A stretch of DNA of 64,000 bases from Mugil cephalus (taxonomy: Eukaryota > Chordata > Actinopteri > Mugiliformes > Mugilidae): assembly GCF_022458985.1 (NCBI RefSeq), contig NC_061778.1, forward strand, positions 3,861,501 through 3,925,500, written 5' to 3'. A program made the position numbers and the translations under genes. Positions 31,862 to 47,600 of this stretch are shown one piece after another. Each line of letters begins with the position of its first letter. Within the stretch, counting starts at the first letter, position 1. Under the pieces are notes generated by a model, which was not told the DNA's origin, did not search any database, and saw nothing but the letters and a program-made list of their open reading frames with translations.

Positions 31862-34800
31862 TCAGCGTGGTGTGGCGATGATGTCGTATCTACGGGGCAC
31901 ACTGGCAAAGCCGCTGTACTGTGCAGTGAGGTCGATGCCGTCGGGGCCTTCAGTGTAGGAAAAGGTGAAACGCTGCAGCAGTGACACTAAGAAAATAAAA
32001 AGCTCCATACGAGCCAGAGACTCGCCAACACAGGCTCTCTTCCCTGAGAAAAGACACAAACAAAGATTAAAATATATTGACAAAGAAGACACTCAGGAAC
32101 ACTCAGGATCACTGGTCACTTATCAAGCGTGTGAAGTCTCTGTTTTACCTGCAGAGAACGGAAGGAATGCGGGATTTTTCTTAAAGTTGCCATTTTGGTC
32201 CAGGAAGTGCTTTGGATTGAAGGACCAGGGAGTCTCCCATTGCTTTTCCTCTTTCAGCACAGAGTGCAACAAGGGAATAATTACAGTGCCCTATTGAGAG
32301 AAGATTGTTTATATCATCATGATTTAATTCCTTAAACTTTAAGTTAGCCTCTGCAGTGCTGCATGCATCGAGAATACCTTGGGGATTGTGTAGCCCCTGA
32401 ATGAGACGTCGTGCAGTGCGTAGTGAGGCAGGCTGAAGGGGGCGATGTCCAGAAAACGCTGCACCTCGTGGATGACGGCATCTGTAAAGGGGAGGGACTT
32501 CCTGTCCTCCATGTTGGGACAACGTTCTTGTCCAATGACGGTGTCAATCTCCTGCTGCATTTTCTCTGGAAAAAGACATTAAGCAAGAAGCATTACCACC
32601 CTGACCTGTTCTTGTGAATGATGTGAATACAGGTGCAACAAAAAGATGATTTAATTAATAATACGACTGTATTTGGATCTGTTGTAATAAGTGACCCACC
32701 CTGTATGCTGGGGTATCTGATCAGCACGCTGAGAGCGTATCTGATGGTGGAGCTGGTGGTTTCTGTTCCTGCCAAGAACAGATTCAACACTGTAGAGACC
32801 AAGTTTTCATAGTGGAACTCAGTTGTGGGAATGTCCTCTTCCTGCATGACAAAGTGGTGTTAGTGATGTGAGATGTGCACCAGAGCCAGAATATTCACAA
32901 TATTCACTTGCACTCGGAGAACAAGTACCTGTTTCATTCGGATGAGGAAGCAGTCGATGTAGTCTCTTGGAGAGCTGGGGTCCAGTGTCTCTCTGTGCTC
33001 CTGGATCTTCTTCTTGATAAAATCTCTCACCTCCACAATATGGGCAAAAGCAGTGTGTTGTCGGCCAGGAAGACGCTCCATGAGCCAGGGAAAGATGTTG
33101 TACATCTGTGGGAGTATGAAAAATGCTGTGAACTAAGAATGCTTTCAAAAATTGAAGCGTTAATAGTTTCCTTTCATCAATTAATAAAATGAAGAGAATG
33201 AACAGAAGAGAAATCTAAATCAAATCGATATCTGGTGTGACCACCCTTTGCCTTCCAGACAGCGTCGGTTCTTTTAGGAACTAGCACACAGCTTTTGAAG
33301 GAACTCGACCGGTAGGTTGTCCCAGTTTCTGGTCATGCACATTTCTGGTGGGTGTACCCACACAGTTATTTAAACCTCAAGTTCCCACTAGTCTATCAGA
33401 ACTAAAGAAGCTACTCGGATGAGTGGCGAAACATCTTCAAGAAATTCTACAAGTCCAGTCGCCTTTTGGATTACCATGACCTGGACACTCAGAGACACTC
33501 AGAGAACTAACCACAGATCTTCTATGGATGTAGGCTTCCTCAAATCCTTCTGTCTCTTCATGTAATCCCAGACACACTCCATGATGGTGAGATCAGGGCT
33601 CCGTGGGGGCCATGTCATCACTTCCAGGACTTCTTCTTTATTCTCACCATTAAGGAGGACGCCATTAATCCTGACCAATCCTGACTAACTCCATTTGCAG
33701 AAATGCAGCCCCAAGCTTTCCAGGAGCCTCCACCATGCTTCACTGTTGCCAGCAGACAGTCATTATTGTGGCTCTGCTTTCTGCTACAGACAAACATTTC
33801 AACATTTTGACTCATCAGTCCAGAGCACCTGCTGCCATTTTTTTCACACCCCAGTTGCTATGTTTTTGTGCATAGTTGAGTCTCTTGGCCTTGTTTCCAT
33901 GTCAGAGGGAGAGATTTTTGGCTGCAACTCTTCCATGAAGACCACCTCTGACCAGACTTCTCCATTCTGCTGCAAGTTTCCTTGACCAACCACCGCATCT
34001 ACGATGCCATAAAATCCCTGACTTTTATTATATTTATGTGTAAGGATTGACGCTGGTTTGAAGGCAAAGGGTAGTAACACCAAATATTTTGACATGATGT
34101 GACTTAGATTTTTCTTTTGTTCACTCACTTTGTATTCTGTAAATTGATAAAAAAAAATTAACAATCAAAGCATTCTTAGTTTAAAGCATTTTTTTCCACA
34201 CCTGTCTAAAACACAGTACTGTATATTAAACTCTCTCATTCCTCCTTGTACGTACCTGACCTACTGGGCTGCTACCGAATTTTAAAGTCTCAGAGAAGAT
34301 GTTGAGAAGCCGCAGAAATTGTTTGTCCTCGTAATCGAAACGTTCGCCAAACACCAGGCAGCAGATCACATTGGACACGGTGCGGCTCAACAGGAACGTT
34401 GGGTCAAATGACTTACCTGGAGGAAAAACAGTTAAAAGAATATTAGACTCATCTTTCAAAAGCACAAGAGAAAAACAACATTTTATCATTGTTTTTTATT
34501 TTGGATGTTGCAGACAATGTCATAGTGAATGTAAAATATTCACATCAACTAATTTCTAACAGTGCACAGTTACAACGTGTTTCAAGGTTTCTGGAACAAA
34601 GTTACCTTAGTGTTTACTTGGTCATGTACTAAACCATCAAGTCACCCTGTGGACACTTTTAATCTCAACCACTCGATTCAATCATTAACTTACAATGACG
34701 TTATGAATGTTACTCATTACATAAAGGTTCTCTAAAATTAATATTGATAAATTGACCCCAGAAGACAATTTGATCATTTTATTTTATCTTTTTTATTTAT

Positions 34801-36430
34801 CTTTCTTGTGGTTTTATGAGTGTTTACTTTTATATGCAACAAAGCTACGGTGACAAAGTAATTTCCCTCGTGGATCATTAAAGTCTGTCTAAGTCTAAGC
34901 ATACTAAATAAATATGACGCTTAAAACACTTTAAAATTCAGCGTCTCAGCAGCATTGAAGCTGTGACTGAAGCGTCAGTGTTTTGCAGGACATTATGTTT
35001 ACTTTGCACAGACTACCACCAGAAAGAGATAAGGATTAAAGACTGCAAACAAGGTTGATATGTACGAAGCCAATCCACCAGAAATTACCTTGTTGTGCTT
35101 TTTAGTTGTTCACTAATTATTTGATGTATGTTTTACGTGGGAAGTCTAGACGAACCCTCTCCCGGGCCACTAACACCAGCTCCACCGGAGGAATCCCCAA
35201 GCGCTCCCAGGCCAGATGGGAGATATAATCCCTCCATAGTGTCCTGGGGCGACCACAAGGCCATGCCCGGAACACCGCTAACGGGAGGCGTCCAGGAGGC
35301 ATCCTCATCAGATGCCCAAACCACCTCAACTGACTCCTCTCGACGTGGAGGAGCAGCGGTTCTACTTTGAGCTCCTCCCGAGTGTCCGAGCTCCTTTCCC
35401 TGCGAAGGAAACTCAATTCGGCTGCTTGTGTCTGCGATCTTGTTCTTTAGGTCATTACCCAAAGTTCATGATCGACTGGTAAATTGAGAGTTTTGCCTTT
35501 CTGCTTAGATGCTCAGATTTCAGGTGTGAAGTTGTATTGGCATCTTTTTTGTTCACATTTCAGTTAATGTCCAGGAACACAGACTGAAAGCTGGTCTTAA
35601 TCTGAAGCTGTGAGCTGCACAAAGTAAAATTAACTTGACAAATTGTGCAACGTTCCTGTTTTACAGCAGGCTTGTGTGAAATACAGTATGTTTCCTTACA
35701 GCGGCTGAAGACACACCTTTGGATTCGTGCACGCGCGCTGTCAAGTGTTTGCTCTCTTCTTGGATCCACTCCTCCATCCCCTTGCGTCCCATCCCAAAGT
35801 CTCTCAGGGTTGTCAGCGTGAAGCGTCTCAGCTGGCGCCAGCGGTCGCCATTACTGATCCCTAAACCTGACAAAAATAAATGTGCACTTGTTGATATGGA
35901 GTCATGCAACATATAAAGACGTGCAGGCGAGAAGGTTCTGAGATGTGAGAAGCATTGACATAGATGAGTGGTTTGAAGTGTCCTGTCTTACCATAGCCTT
36001 TGGTAGCTTTCATCAGAAATGGAAGTGGCCCTCTGCCTGTGAAGTCGTCAGCCTGATCCACTAAAGCTTCTTTCACTGCGTCATATCCAACCAGAACAAC
36101 TGTCCTCTGCCAGCCCAGATACACGGTCACCACAGGACCATAGGCTTTACTGAACTGTTTTGAAAAACAGCATATATTACGTGCATGAAAAACTAAATGT
36201 TCAGTTCTTGTCAGTTTACAGCTAAACAATCTGCAAAACACGCTGGTTCCGACACTCACCTTGACTAAGTCTTTAAAAGGGGCTTTTTTATCTATCTGAG
36301 GCAGGTTTCCTATTAAAGGGAGCGCAGGGGGTCCTGGAGGCAGTTTATACTTCCCACTGGTTTTTACCCTAACCAGCCACAGCAGAGCAAAGATTAACCC
36401 CACCAAGATAAGAGTCGCAGACAAATCCAT
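31862..36430 (-). CDS. Cytochrome P450 family 2, CYP2Y-like (copy B), nine exons
   Basis: Haem monooxygenase anchored in the endoplasmic reticulum, oxidising xenobiotics, steroids or fatty acids; the substrate is not predictable. Exons: 36430-36260, 36154-35992, 35866-35717, 34416-34256, 33105-32929, 32841-32700, 32565-32378, 32290-32149, 32043-31862, with sizes 171/163/150/161/177/142/188/142/182, the classic CYP2 set, giving 491 aa. Visible: N-terminal anchor, proline hinge [10 protein letters not shown], helix I AGTETT (298-303, Thr302), ExxR in HEVQRF, and haem loop [11 protein letters not shown] with Cys436. Intact. Intron 3 carries two LINE fragments and intron 4 a Tc1-like element, none present in copy C. 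The position between cdkl4 and axl fits the fish counterparts of the mammalian CYP2A/B/F/G/S cluster (CYP2Y in zebrafish), so the subfamily is inferred from synteny and memory. Confidence 0.94.
33115..34200 (-). mobile_element. Tc1/mariner-like element with long inverted repeats in intron 4 of CYP2 copy B
   Basis: The left arm (33115-33290) and the reverse complement of the right arm (about 34040-34200) run in parallel: AACTAAGAATGCTTT, ATCAATT, AGAAATCTAA/AAAAATCTAA, GGTGT(G/T)ACCACCCTTTGCCTTC and CAGCGTC. The arms are about 150 bases long. The minus strand between them has transposase-like pieces, for example [11 protein letters not shown] and [20 protein letters not shown], broken by frameshifts. 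A further repeat is nested at about 33350-33510. The same intron of copy C is only 132 bases, so the insertion is younger than the duplication. Confidence 0.8.
33350..33510. repeat. Nested repeat with a stable stem-loop
   Basis: Interrupts the Tc1-like element. Contains CTACTC-GGAT-GAGTGG at about 33411-33426, a six-base-pair stem closed by GGAT with one G-T pair, followed by CGAAACATCTTCAAG. The phrase resembles a repeat I have seen in teleost DNA, but I cannot name the family. Confidence 0.4.
34772..34898 (+). mobile_element. LINE 3' tail in intron 3 of CYP2 copy B
   Basis: TTTCCCTCGTGGATCATTAA and GTCTGTCTAAGTCTAAG match the 3' end of the LINE at 26.16 kb read on its own strand. Copy C has uninterrupted intron sequence here (GACAATTTGAT continues to GCATGCTAAA), which gives the insertion borders. 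Confidence 0.65.
35117..35460 (-). mobile_element. Second LINE fragment in intron 3 of CYP2 copy B
   Basis: A minus-strand frame reads [20 protein letters not shown] and [20 protein letters not shown], the C-terminal signature of a widespread teleost non-LTR polymerase. Copy C lacks it at the same place. Frame broken and 5' truncated. Confidence 0.75.
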
Positions 36431-36464
36431 AGCGCCGCACTTAACTCTCACTACACCGTTCCTT

Positions 36465-36472
36465 CTTTTATA
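36465..36472 (-). promoter_or_regulatory. TATA box of CYP2 copy B
   Basis: TATAAAAG on the minus strand, 35 bases before the ATG. The sequence from the ATG to beyond this box is shared with copy C. Directly upstream lies a (TC)n expansion at 36478-36505, where copy C has a GCCAAT box. Confidence 0.65.
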
Positions 36473-36475
36473 CTA

Positions 36476-36477
<2 letters not shown>

Positions 36478-36505
<28 letters not shown>
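36478..36505. repeat. (TC)n tract in the copy B promoter
   Basis: About 13 TC units immediately upstream of the TATA box; copy C has only about four. Confidence 0.92.
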
Positions 36506-36512
<7 letters not shown>

Positions 36513-36959
36513 AATTACCTGTTACGTGTAAACAGATGTGTATATGTAACAGGGCTTTGGGAGGAGCATTGCAGTAGGGCAAAGGGAAATTGGTGGTTGC
36601 TGCAAAGTTGTTCACTTAAACGTGGGGGACTATGGGGGGAGGTGCGATATGGTGTTGTAATGGTCAGAGCTGATGCCTCAACAGCACAAATGTTCCAGGT
36701 TTTGAACCTGCAGGAATGTGCCGTTTGCATGTTCTCCCTTCGTCACGGCTGCGTTTTTTCTCCAGGTGTTTCAACTTTTTCCTACTTTGCGAGTACATGC
36801 TTGTCAGGGTTCACTGGGGATTTTAAAGTGGCCTGCGGGTGTGCATGTGGGTGTGATTGGTTGTTTGTCAGTCAGTCTGCGTTAGCTCTGGTGATTGACT
36901 GGTGACCTATCCGCGGTGCATTCTTCCTCTTATATTCTTTACATTACATTACTTTTGTT

Positions 36960-37380
36960 CCTCAAAAGTGGAGCCAGAGTGACTAGAGCTCCCCTTGTGT
37001 CTGTCTGCATTACAGTTCATCCATGTCAATTTTTTATTTTATTTATTTATTTATTTTTTTTGTAGTTAATATAATACTGATGCATACTCAATATTCTGTT
37101 TAACTTTAGTTATTTAACACTATAGAAACATGATTTGACATGACGATGACCACTAGTTGCCATACCAACCAGCATAAGTGCCAGTGAGTCTGGCAGAAGT
37201 GTGGTTGGGTCATTGATGTTGCAGCTCCACGTGGCTCCACTCTTAGGCTGTACTGCACAGACTCTGGCTTCCAAGTTGCAAGATAGCATCAGTTTGGGGA
37301 ACGCAAGTGAGGACGCATGCTCCATATTTATATACAGTCTATGGAACGGCAAGCCTCATGTGGCCATCTGAGGAACTGCA
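36960..37380. repeat. Dispersed repeat, copy 2 of 2
   Basis: Same ordered phrases as 10.88-11.22 kb (AGAGCTCCCC, TAGTTAATATAAT, TAGAAACATGAT, ACTAGTTGC), then continues to TATACAGTCTATGG, a phrase often met in fish repeats. Lies between CYP2 copies B and C. Confidence 0.5.
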
Positions 37381-37550
37381 TTTTCTCTGGACTTCTTGTA
37401 AAATCCTGCATACTGTACATATAGCAGTATTAACATTTTTTAAACAATAATTATTATTTAAAATTAAAATATAAATGATTTCACTAACAAATAGTTCTAA
37501 ATCTAGCAGAAATGATTGTCACAAGAGGACAGTAGTTGAAAAGCTTTGAA

Positions 37551-37556
37551 TTTATT
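37551..37556 (-). terminator. Candidate poly(A) signal of CYP2 copy C
   Basis: AATAAA on the minus strand about 240 bases after the stop codon at 37793. Confidence 0.35.
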
Positions 37557-37792
37557 TTATACAGGTTTCATTGAAATATACAGAAAAAGAAAAAACATTG
37601 ACAAAAGTTAATCGCATTCACAGTTCAGCAATGAGAAAGCTGTTCTTTATATCTGACAGTCTTGTGTACAACAAACATCGTCTGTACGATGGGTCTAAGA
37701 ACATAACAATAATGCCATGTATGTTGTAGAGAGATCCTTGTTCATTCACAGTGTTTCAGTGATGTCAGACCGCCTCAGTGATGCCTCTATTT

Positions 37793-42067
<4,275 letters not shown>

Positions 42068-42086
42068 CTATCTGTCTCTCTCTGTG

Positions 42087-42092
42087 ATTGGC
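42087..42092 (-). promoter_or_regulatory. CCAAT box of CYP2 copy C
   Basis: GCCAAT on the minus strand, about 20 bases upstream of the TATA box. Not retained in copy B, where the spacer is a (TC)n tract. Confidence 0.45.
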
Positions 42093-42569
42093 TCTTGCAT
42101 GTAAACAGCAGTGTCTGTATTGTGACTGGGCTTTGGGAGGAGCATTGCAGTAGGACACAGGTAAACCAGGTGACTTTTTTTATGTAACTCTACTCCTTCA
42201 CCTGATTATTGCTTTCCAATGGTTAGAACTGATAGTACATTTGACTTGAATCACTGCGTCTGGGGTTTGGGTGAAAATGGCAGAATGTGCATTGTCGATC
42301 ATTAATCTTAAAATGATTGTTTTATTCCGCAGTAGGGAGGTGTCAGTCAGTCTTTACTGAGAAAGGCTCCTTTTTATTTACATTTCGTTGTGCATGTTGA
42401 AGTGTGCATCAATCAGTCAGTAAATAAAAAGCATATATGGCATATATCCAGGTATTTATTTATGGAATATATTTACATATTTATTTTATTAATTATTTAT
42501 GGCATGTATGTGTAGGTATTTATTTATGTATTTATTCATTTTATTTATTTATTTTTTAATTGTGGCAGA

Positions 42570-43310
42570 ATTGATCCTCCATATATCACACCTGAGTTCA
42601 ATTTCTCTAACCACATCCAGGCCTGATTGCTGCTACACCTGTTCCCAGTCAAGAAATCCCTTAAATAGGACCTGGCTGACAGAGAGACGTAGACCAGAAG
42701 ATCCTTAAAAGCTAGACACCATGTCGAGATCCAAGGAAATTCAGGAGCAAATGAGAAAGAAAGTAATTGAGATCTATCACTCTGCAAAAGGTTATAAGGT
42801 CATTTCTAAATCTTTGGGACATTATCCAAATGGTGAAAACTTGGACAAAAGTTGAACTTTTTGGAAGGTGTGTCCCTTTACATCTGACGTGAGAGAACTT
42901 GGGTTCTGCAACAGGACAATGATCCAAAACACACAAGTCCACCTCTGAATGACTGAAGAAAAACTACATGAAGACTTTGGAGTGGCCCAGTCGAAGTCCC
43001 GGCCTGGATCTTATTGAGATGCTGTGGCATGAAATTAAAAAGGAGCTTCACGCTGGAAAACCCTCCAATGTGGCTGAATTACAACAATTCTGCAAAAGAT
43101 TCTGAGTGGAACAAAATTCCTCCACAGCTGTAAAAGACAAGTTATCGTAAATGCTTGATTGCAGTTGTTGCTGCTGAAGGGTCCAACCAGTTGTCAGGTT
43201 TAGGGGGCGATCACGTTTTCTCACAGGACCATGTAGGTTTGGACTTAATTTTCCTTTAATAATAAAAACCTTCATTTAAAAACTGTATTTTATGTTTATT
43301 TATAAGATAA
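42570..43310 (+). mobile_element. Tc1-like transposon with an internal deletion
   Basis: The transposase N-terminus starts at 42721 with MSRSKEIQEQMRKKVIEIYH and SAKGYKVISKSLG, the usual Tc1-like helix-turn-helix start. After about 40 codons the sequence jumps to C-terminal text (WPSRSPGLDLIEMLWHEIKK, near 42983-43040) and then the usual tail ending near AATAAAAACCTTCATT. The catalytic middle is largely missing and stops are present, so it is inactive. Confidence 0.85.
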
Positions 43311-43866
43311 TACTTTTCAAAGTTACGTTGTTGTCTAGTTTTTGCAGGTTTCCAATGTGTTTATAACTTGTTTGCTTCCTCTAAGTAATGCATGTTGTCA
43401 TCTACCTTTCACCTGTACTTTTTTCAGGGGTGGTGCACCAGGGAACTTGTTTGTTTGGTCTGTTTGGCAGTCACCAGGATTTTAGGTATTGGATAACTTT
43501 GTATTGGATAACTTTGTACTTTATTGAGCTGAAGTGGAGCTGGTGATAAAAACAAATTAGGAGACATTAACGTATTCCAGCCATTTACCGTATTCTACAT
43601 CGTGTCAGTGCTTTTTGTTCATAGTGTCTTATTAAATATGTGTCAGTTTTATCCTTTTTATATTTTATGTGACAAGAAAAAAAAATCCTCCTTTTGCACC
43701 ACTACAAGCGGCAGTATACTGTATGTACATATAAATAAATCCAAAACACACATTTCAACTGGTATGACGAGCTTGCAAAACGTCTTATGGATTTTTTTTT
43801 TTGGTTTGTTTGTTTGTTAGCTGGTGCAGAATGCTGATCTCAGCATGTGCGATGCAGTCTTTTGAA

Positions 43867-43970
43867 TGAACCGTGTGCACACTCGCAAACAAACGTCGAT
43901 ATTCGGCCCATGAACCGTGTGCACACTCGCAAAACAAAAGTCAATATTTGGCCCATGAACCGTGAAACCA
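43867..43970. repeat. 44-bp tandem duplication
   Basis: The unit beginning TGAACCGTGTGCACACTCGC is present twice (43867-43910 and 43911-43955), with a partial third copy starting at 43956. Confidence 0.85.
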
Positions 43971-44672
43971 AAAAGGGTATTTTTGCGGCAAAATCTCGGA
44001 TAAGCTTGTTGTGTCATGGAGGATCTGCGTATACCGTCTCCTTACGCTGGCCCACGTCCACACCACGTCGGTCAACATGCAGCAGATGGAGCTGAACAAA
44101 AAGGAGCACAGTCACGGTGACAGCAGGGTTTATTTAGAAGCAAAAGACGGGTAATAAGGGGATTTCTGCAAAGCGGGGCAAAAGAAGTGGAGAGAATGTG
44201 GTCCACACGATTCCCACGTTACATTCTGGAGATACAGTATGTAGATGAGGAGAAATGTGTTTTGTTTAAAAGTAGAAAATGAGGCAAATAGTGGAAAACA
44301 CAATAATAATTTAACACTGACAAAAACAATGGGGTTTCTGCAGCTTTGCTGCTTGGATCCCCAATTAATTCTGAGACAAAAAAAAAAAAAAATCCTTATG
44401 AATGTCCATGGAATGATGCTGCTGTAACCGAATCAACATCAAGCCGTCATGTTGCATGGAAAGAGTGATACAACACAGACAGACGGTGTTCAGAGGAGTC
44501 AAGATCATGAATCATTTACCTGAGGAGCATGGGCGTAAAGCCAGGAAGAACAGCTTCATTAATTTATAAATTCTTAAACCCATCAAGTGATCACAATGCC
44601 CTTATATTATAAAGGAATACCAGCGCAGGGGGATCTGTTGGGCAGGGGCAGGAAAAAGTGTATTTCACACAG

Positions 44673-44678
44673 TTTATT
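44673..44678 (-). terminator. AATAAA just after the PH-gene stop codon
   Basis: Minus-strand AATAAA 16 bases past the stop. This is close for a real 3' end; another AATAAA lies near 44.13 kb. Confidence 0.25.
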
Positions 44679-44693
44679 TCTCTTTCCTCACAA

Positions 44694-47600
44694 CTAAAAT
44701 GCAAATCCCCCACAGTCAAACGCATCAAAGTCGGAGTCTCCTTCAAAGTCGAAGCTGTTGAAGTGCGGGGAGTCGACGTCCTGGCTGCAGGCGTGGAAGG
44801 AGCCGCCGGCAGAGAGCTCGGAGAAGCCTCCGGCGCCGTGACCCAGCTCGGGGGCCCTGGTGGCCAGGGGGGAGGAGGGCCCGCAGGAGCTGAGGTAGCC
44901 CAGGGCGGAGGAGGCCGCCGCCCCTCCCATCAGCAAGCACACCGCCCTCACCGCCCGGGCATCGCTGCTGTTGCCGTGGCGAAGGCAGTCCGACACACGG
45001 TGGGGCGGTGCCGCCGAGACGCTACGCAGAGAACGCCGTGATCCACTGGCTGCAGGAGAAGAAGAAGACAAGGAGGGCAAGAAGTTATCACGTTTAATGT
45101 CTTATCTAGTTACAGTTTTCTCCATTGAAACAGAAGTTACATTCTCAAAACCACAGGATTAAACTCCTCATTCTTTTCATCAAATTACAAATGTCTTAGT
45201 GCATCTTTGCAAATGACTAAGTGCAGGTAGCCTGCAGCCCACAGCACAGTTTCCGAATGAGAAGATCTTTAGTCTAGTGAAAACACGTTCATTGTATAAG
45301 TCATCACATGCACAATAGTCTGTTCGACTGTGAGAATTAGTTTAAGAAGACAACACCATGAATACCACGTACGAAGCTGTTGAAACGTTTGATAAACTGA
45401 TTAATTTGATGGACGCTGGGTGTGAAGATATTACAGGAGATCAGTGTAGGGGGGCGGTGTTTATATCACAGTTAATTTCCTCTTTACTCTGATGTATGGA
45501 CGTTACTTTATGTGTGTGAATGAAAATGGTTCCATTTCCTTGGCACTATGAGCGCAATGTCAAACTGTGGAGGCTGCTCTCACATCCTATTTTTGTTTGT
45601 ATTCCTTTAGCGAGACAAAAAATAAACTAGTACAGTAACCGTTGTCAGTGGAGGACTGGGATAAGACTGAAGGGGTGGACATGAGGGATATTTCCCTCAT
45701 GGGGACACTGACTATATTTATATGAGGAAGGAATTTAGTTTTGAAGCATGAGTGAACAATTTTGGAAGAGATTTGAGCTTTTGCAAGTGAGCTGTGGCGT
45801 TGTGTTGAACTATAAGTCTGCTCTCTTTGCCAAGTGATCTTAGAGTTTTGAGAATGTAATTTCTGTTCCAAGCCAACAGAGTAAAAAACTGTAATACGCG
45901 ACTGTGATTTAAGAGACAGATTCTGTCCCCTGATACTCAAACTAATAAGCCATATCATTAAAAAAATCATTAGGTGGAAACGCGCTGATGCATTTTATTT
46001 ACAGGTGACACATTTTACTGTAAACCCTTCGACTTCCACACAAGGAAATACGATTAATCGCGATTAAATATCATTCATTTTTAATCTATATTAACAGCGT
46101 GCACTGACGTATAAATACTGAAGCTGTGTGATGTATATTTTTGAGCTAAAGCGCTACAGCTCAAAAAATATAAAAGCCACAGCTTAGATGTTTGTATATA
46201 TAATGTGTAATGCAAATTGAATGCGGGTACGAAATGAGAAATTAAGCATTTTATTGTCTACGACTACAAAAAAATGATCAACTGTGTGGTTAATAATCAT
46301 TTGTGAGTTATTTCTGCCCCATAATTACAGATGACCTGACAGCAGACCTTGGTCTAGGCCTCTCTCTCGGAAGGAACCCCCTCGCTCGGTGACTCGGAGC
46401 AGAGGCGGGGTCCCCTCGCCGACCCTGGGGGACCCGGGGTCTTTATCGCTGGATGAGTCGGGGAGGGGGTCTCTGTCCGTGATGCAGGGGGTGAGGAGGC
46501 TGCGTTGTCTCTGAAGGGTCACGGGCGACATGACACCCTAGAAAAAAACAGACAAATGCAAAGTCATGTTGCGGTAAGAGGTAAAAGAACTCCCCCCTTT
46601 TGAACGTTGACACAACTGTTGCCTCACCTCTCTCACTTTCCTGATCAGCTTCAGCCAAAGACTGTGAAAGGTAAAAGAGACACGTTATAACCCCTGAACC
46701 ACAGCCAGGCTCCTGCTCTTTTATTACAACACAGGGGTTCCTGTCCAATTTGAACTGATAAAAAAAAAAACGGATGCTAAGTAGGACAAGGGGACATGTG
46801 CCCCAGCATGTCAATATGTCTCCAGATAACAGGTGACAGTGAGTGGGACAGAGGACATAGACACAGGGACCCACTTGCAGTCGTCCGGGTTGTCTGAGAG
46901 CAGCAGCAGGAACTTGTTCTGTGGCAGGATGAGAGCGAAGCAGCAGTCCCTTCTGCCCCCTGGAGGCAGCTTGGGCAGATCGAGTATTTCTCTTCCCTCT
47001 ACGATGGACTCGCAGTTGGTCTGTAGCGCCACCACCTGGTCCGGAGGAGACTCTGCATCCCGGCACACCAGCAGGCTTCCCTCCATGGTCAGCACAAGGT
47101 ATTTCTCCTTCCACTGCTTAAACATGAACCCTCCTGCAGAAAACACTTAGACTTTTACTGCCAGTTAAACATGGAGAAAAGCTGCTGATTGTTTCTGATT
47201 GACACCAGATAGTTGTTTACATATATTTATATATCTTTAGATAGTTATATATTAGATATTTCTTTAAATAATCCTTAAATAAATTATGTTTATATAAAAA
47301 GTATGTGCATATATGTACATAAAAAGTATAGTTGTATGCTTGAATATGTATATATATATATATATATAGTATATATATAGTAAGGAGTAATGTAATGATG
47401 CATTACATAAAAACATTATAAATTAATAATTTATGGAGAAGGAGTAAATAAGTTGTACTTCTTTCCATCTATTTTTAGGACATGTAAGTAAAATTATTTT
47501 TGCTGCTTTTTTAAAATTATTTTTTTTATTTGTAAGATTGTATCAACTTTTTTGTAATATCATTTCTGTTTATTTGCTCGTATATACATTCGAATAAATC

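Noticed and set aside
33405-33440. Hammerhead-ribozyme-like GGATGA...CGAAAC core
   Set aside because: The required CTGATGA core is not present (CGGATGA), and the bases instead pair in a simple six-base-pair hairpin with a GGAT loop.
46628-46875. Alternative exon 2 end after TGC-AAG-TGG in the PH gene
   Set aside because: It would give SLAEADQESER instead of the closing PH helix LWLKLIRKVRE and would leave exon 3 out of phase with exon 4.
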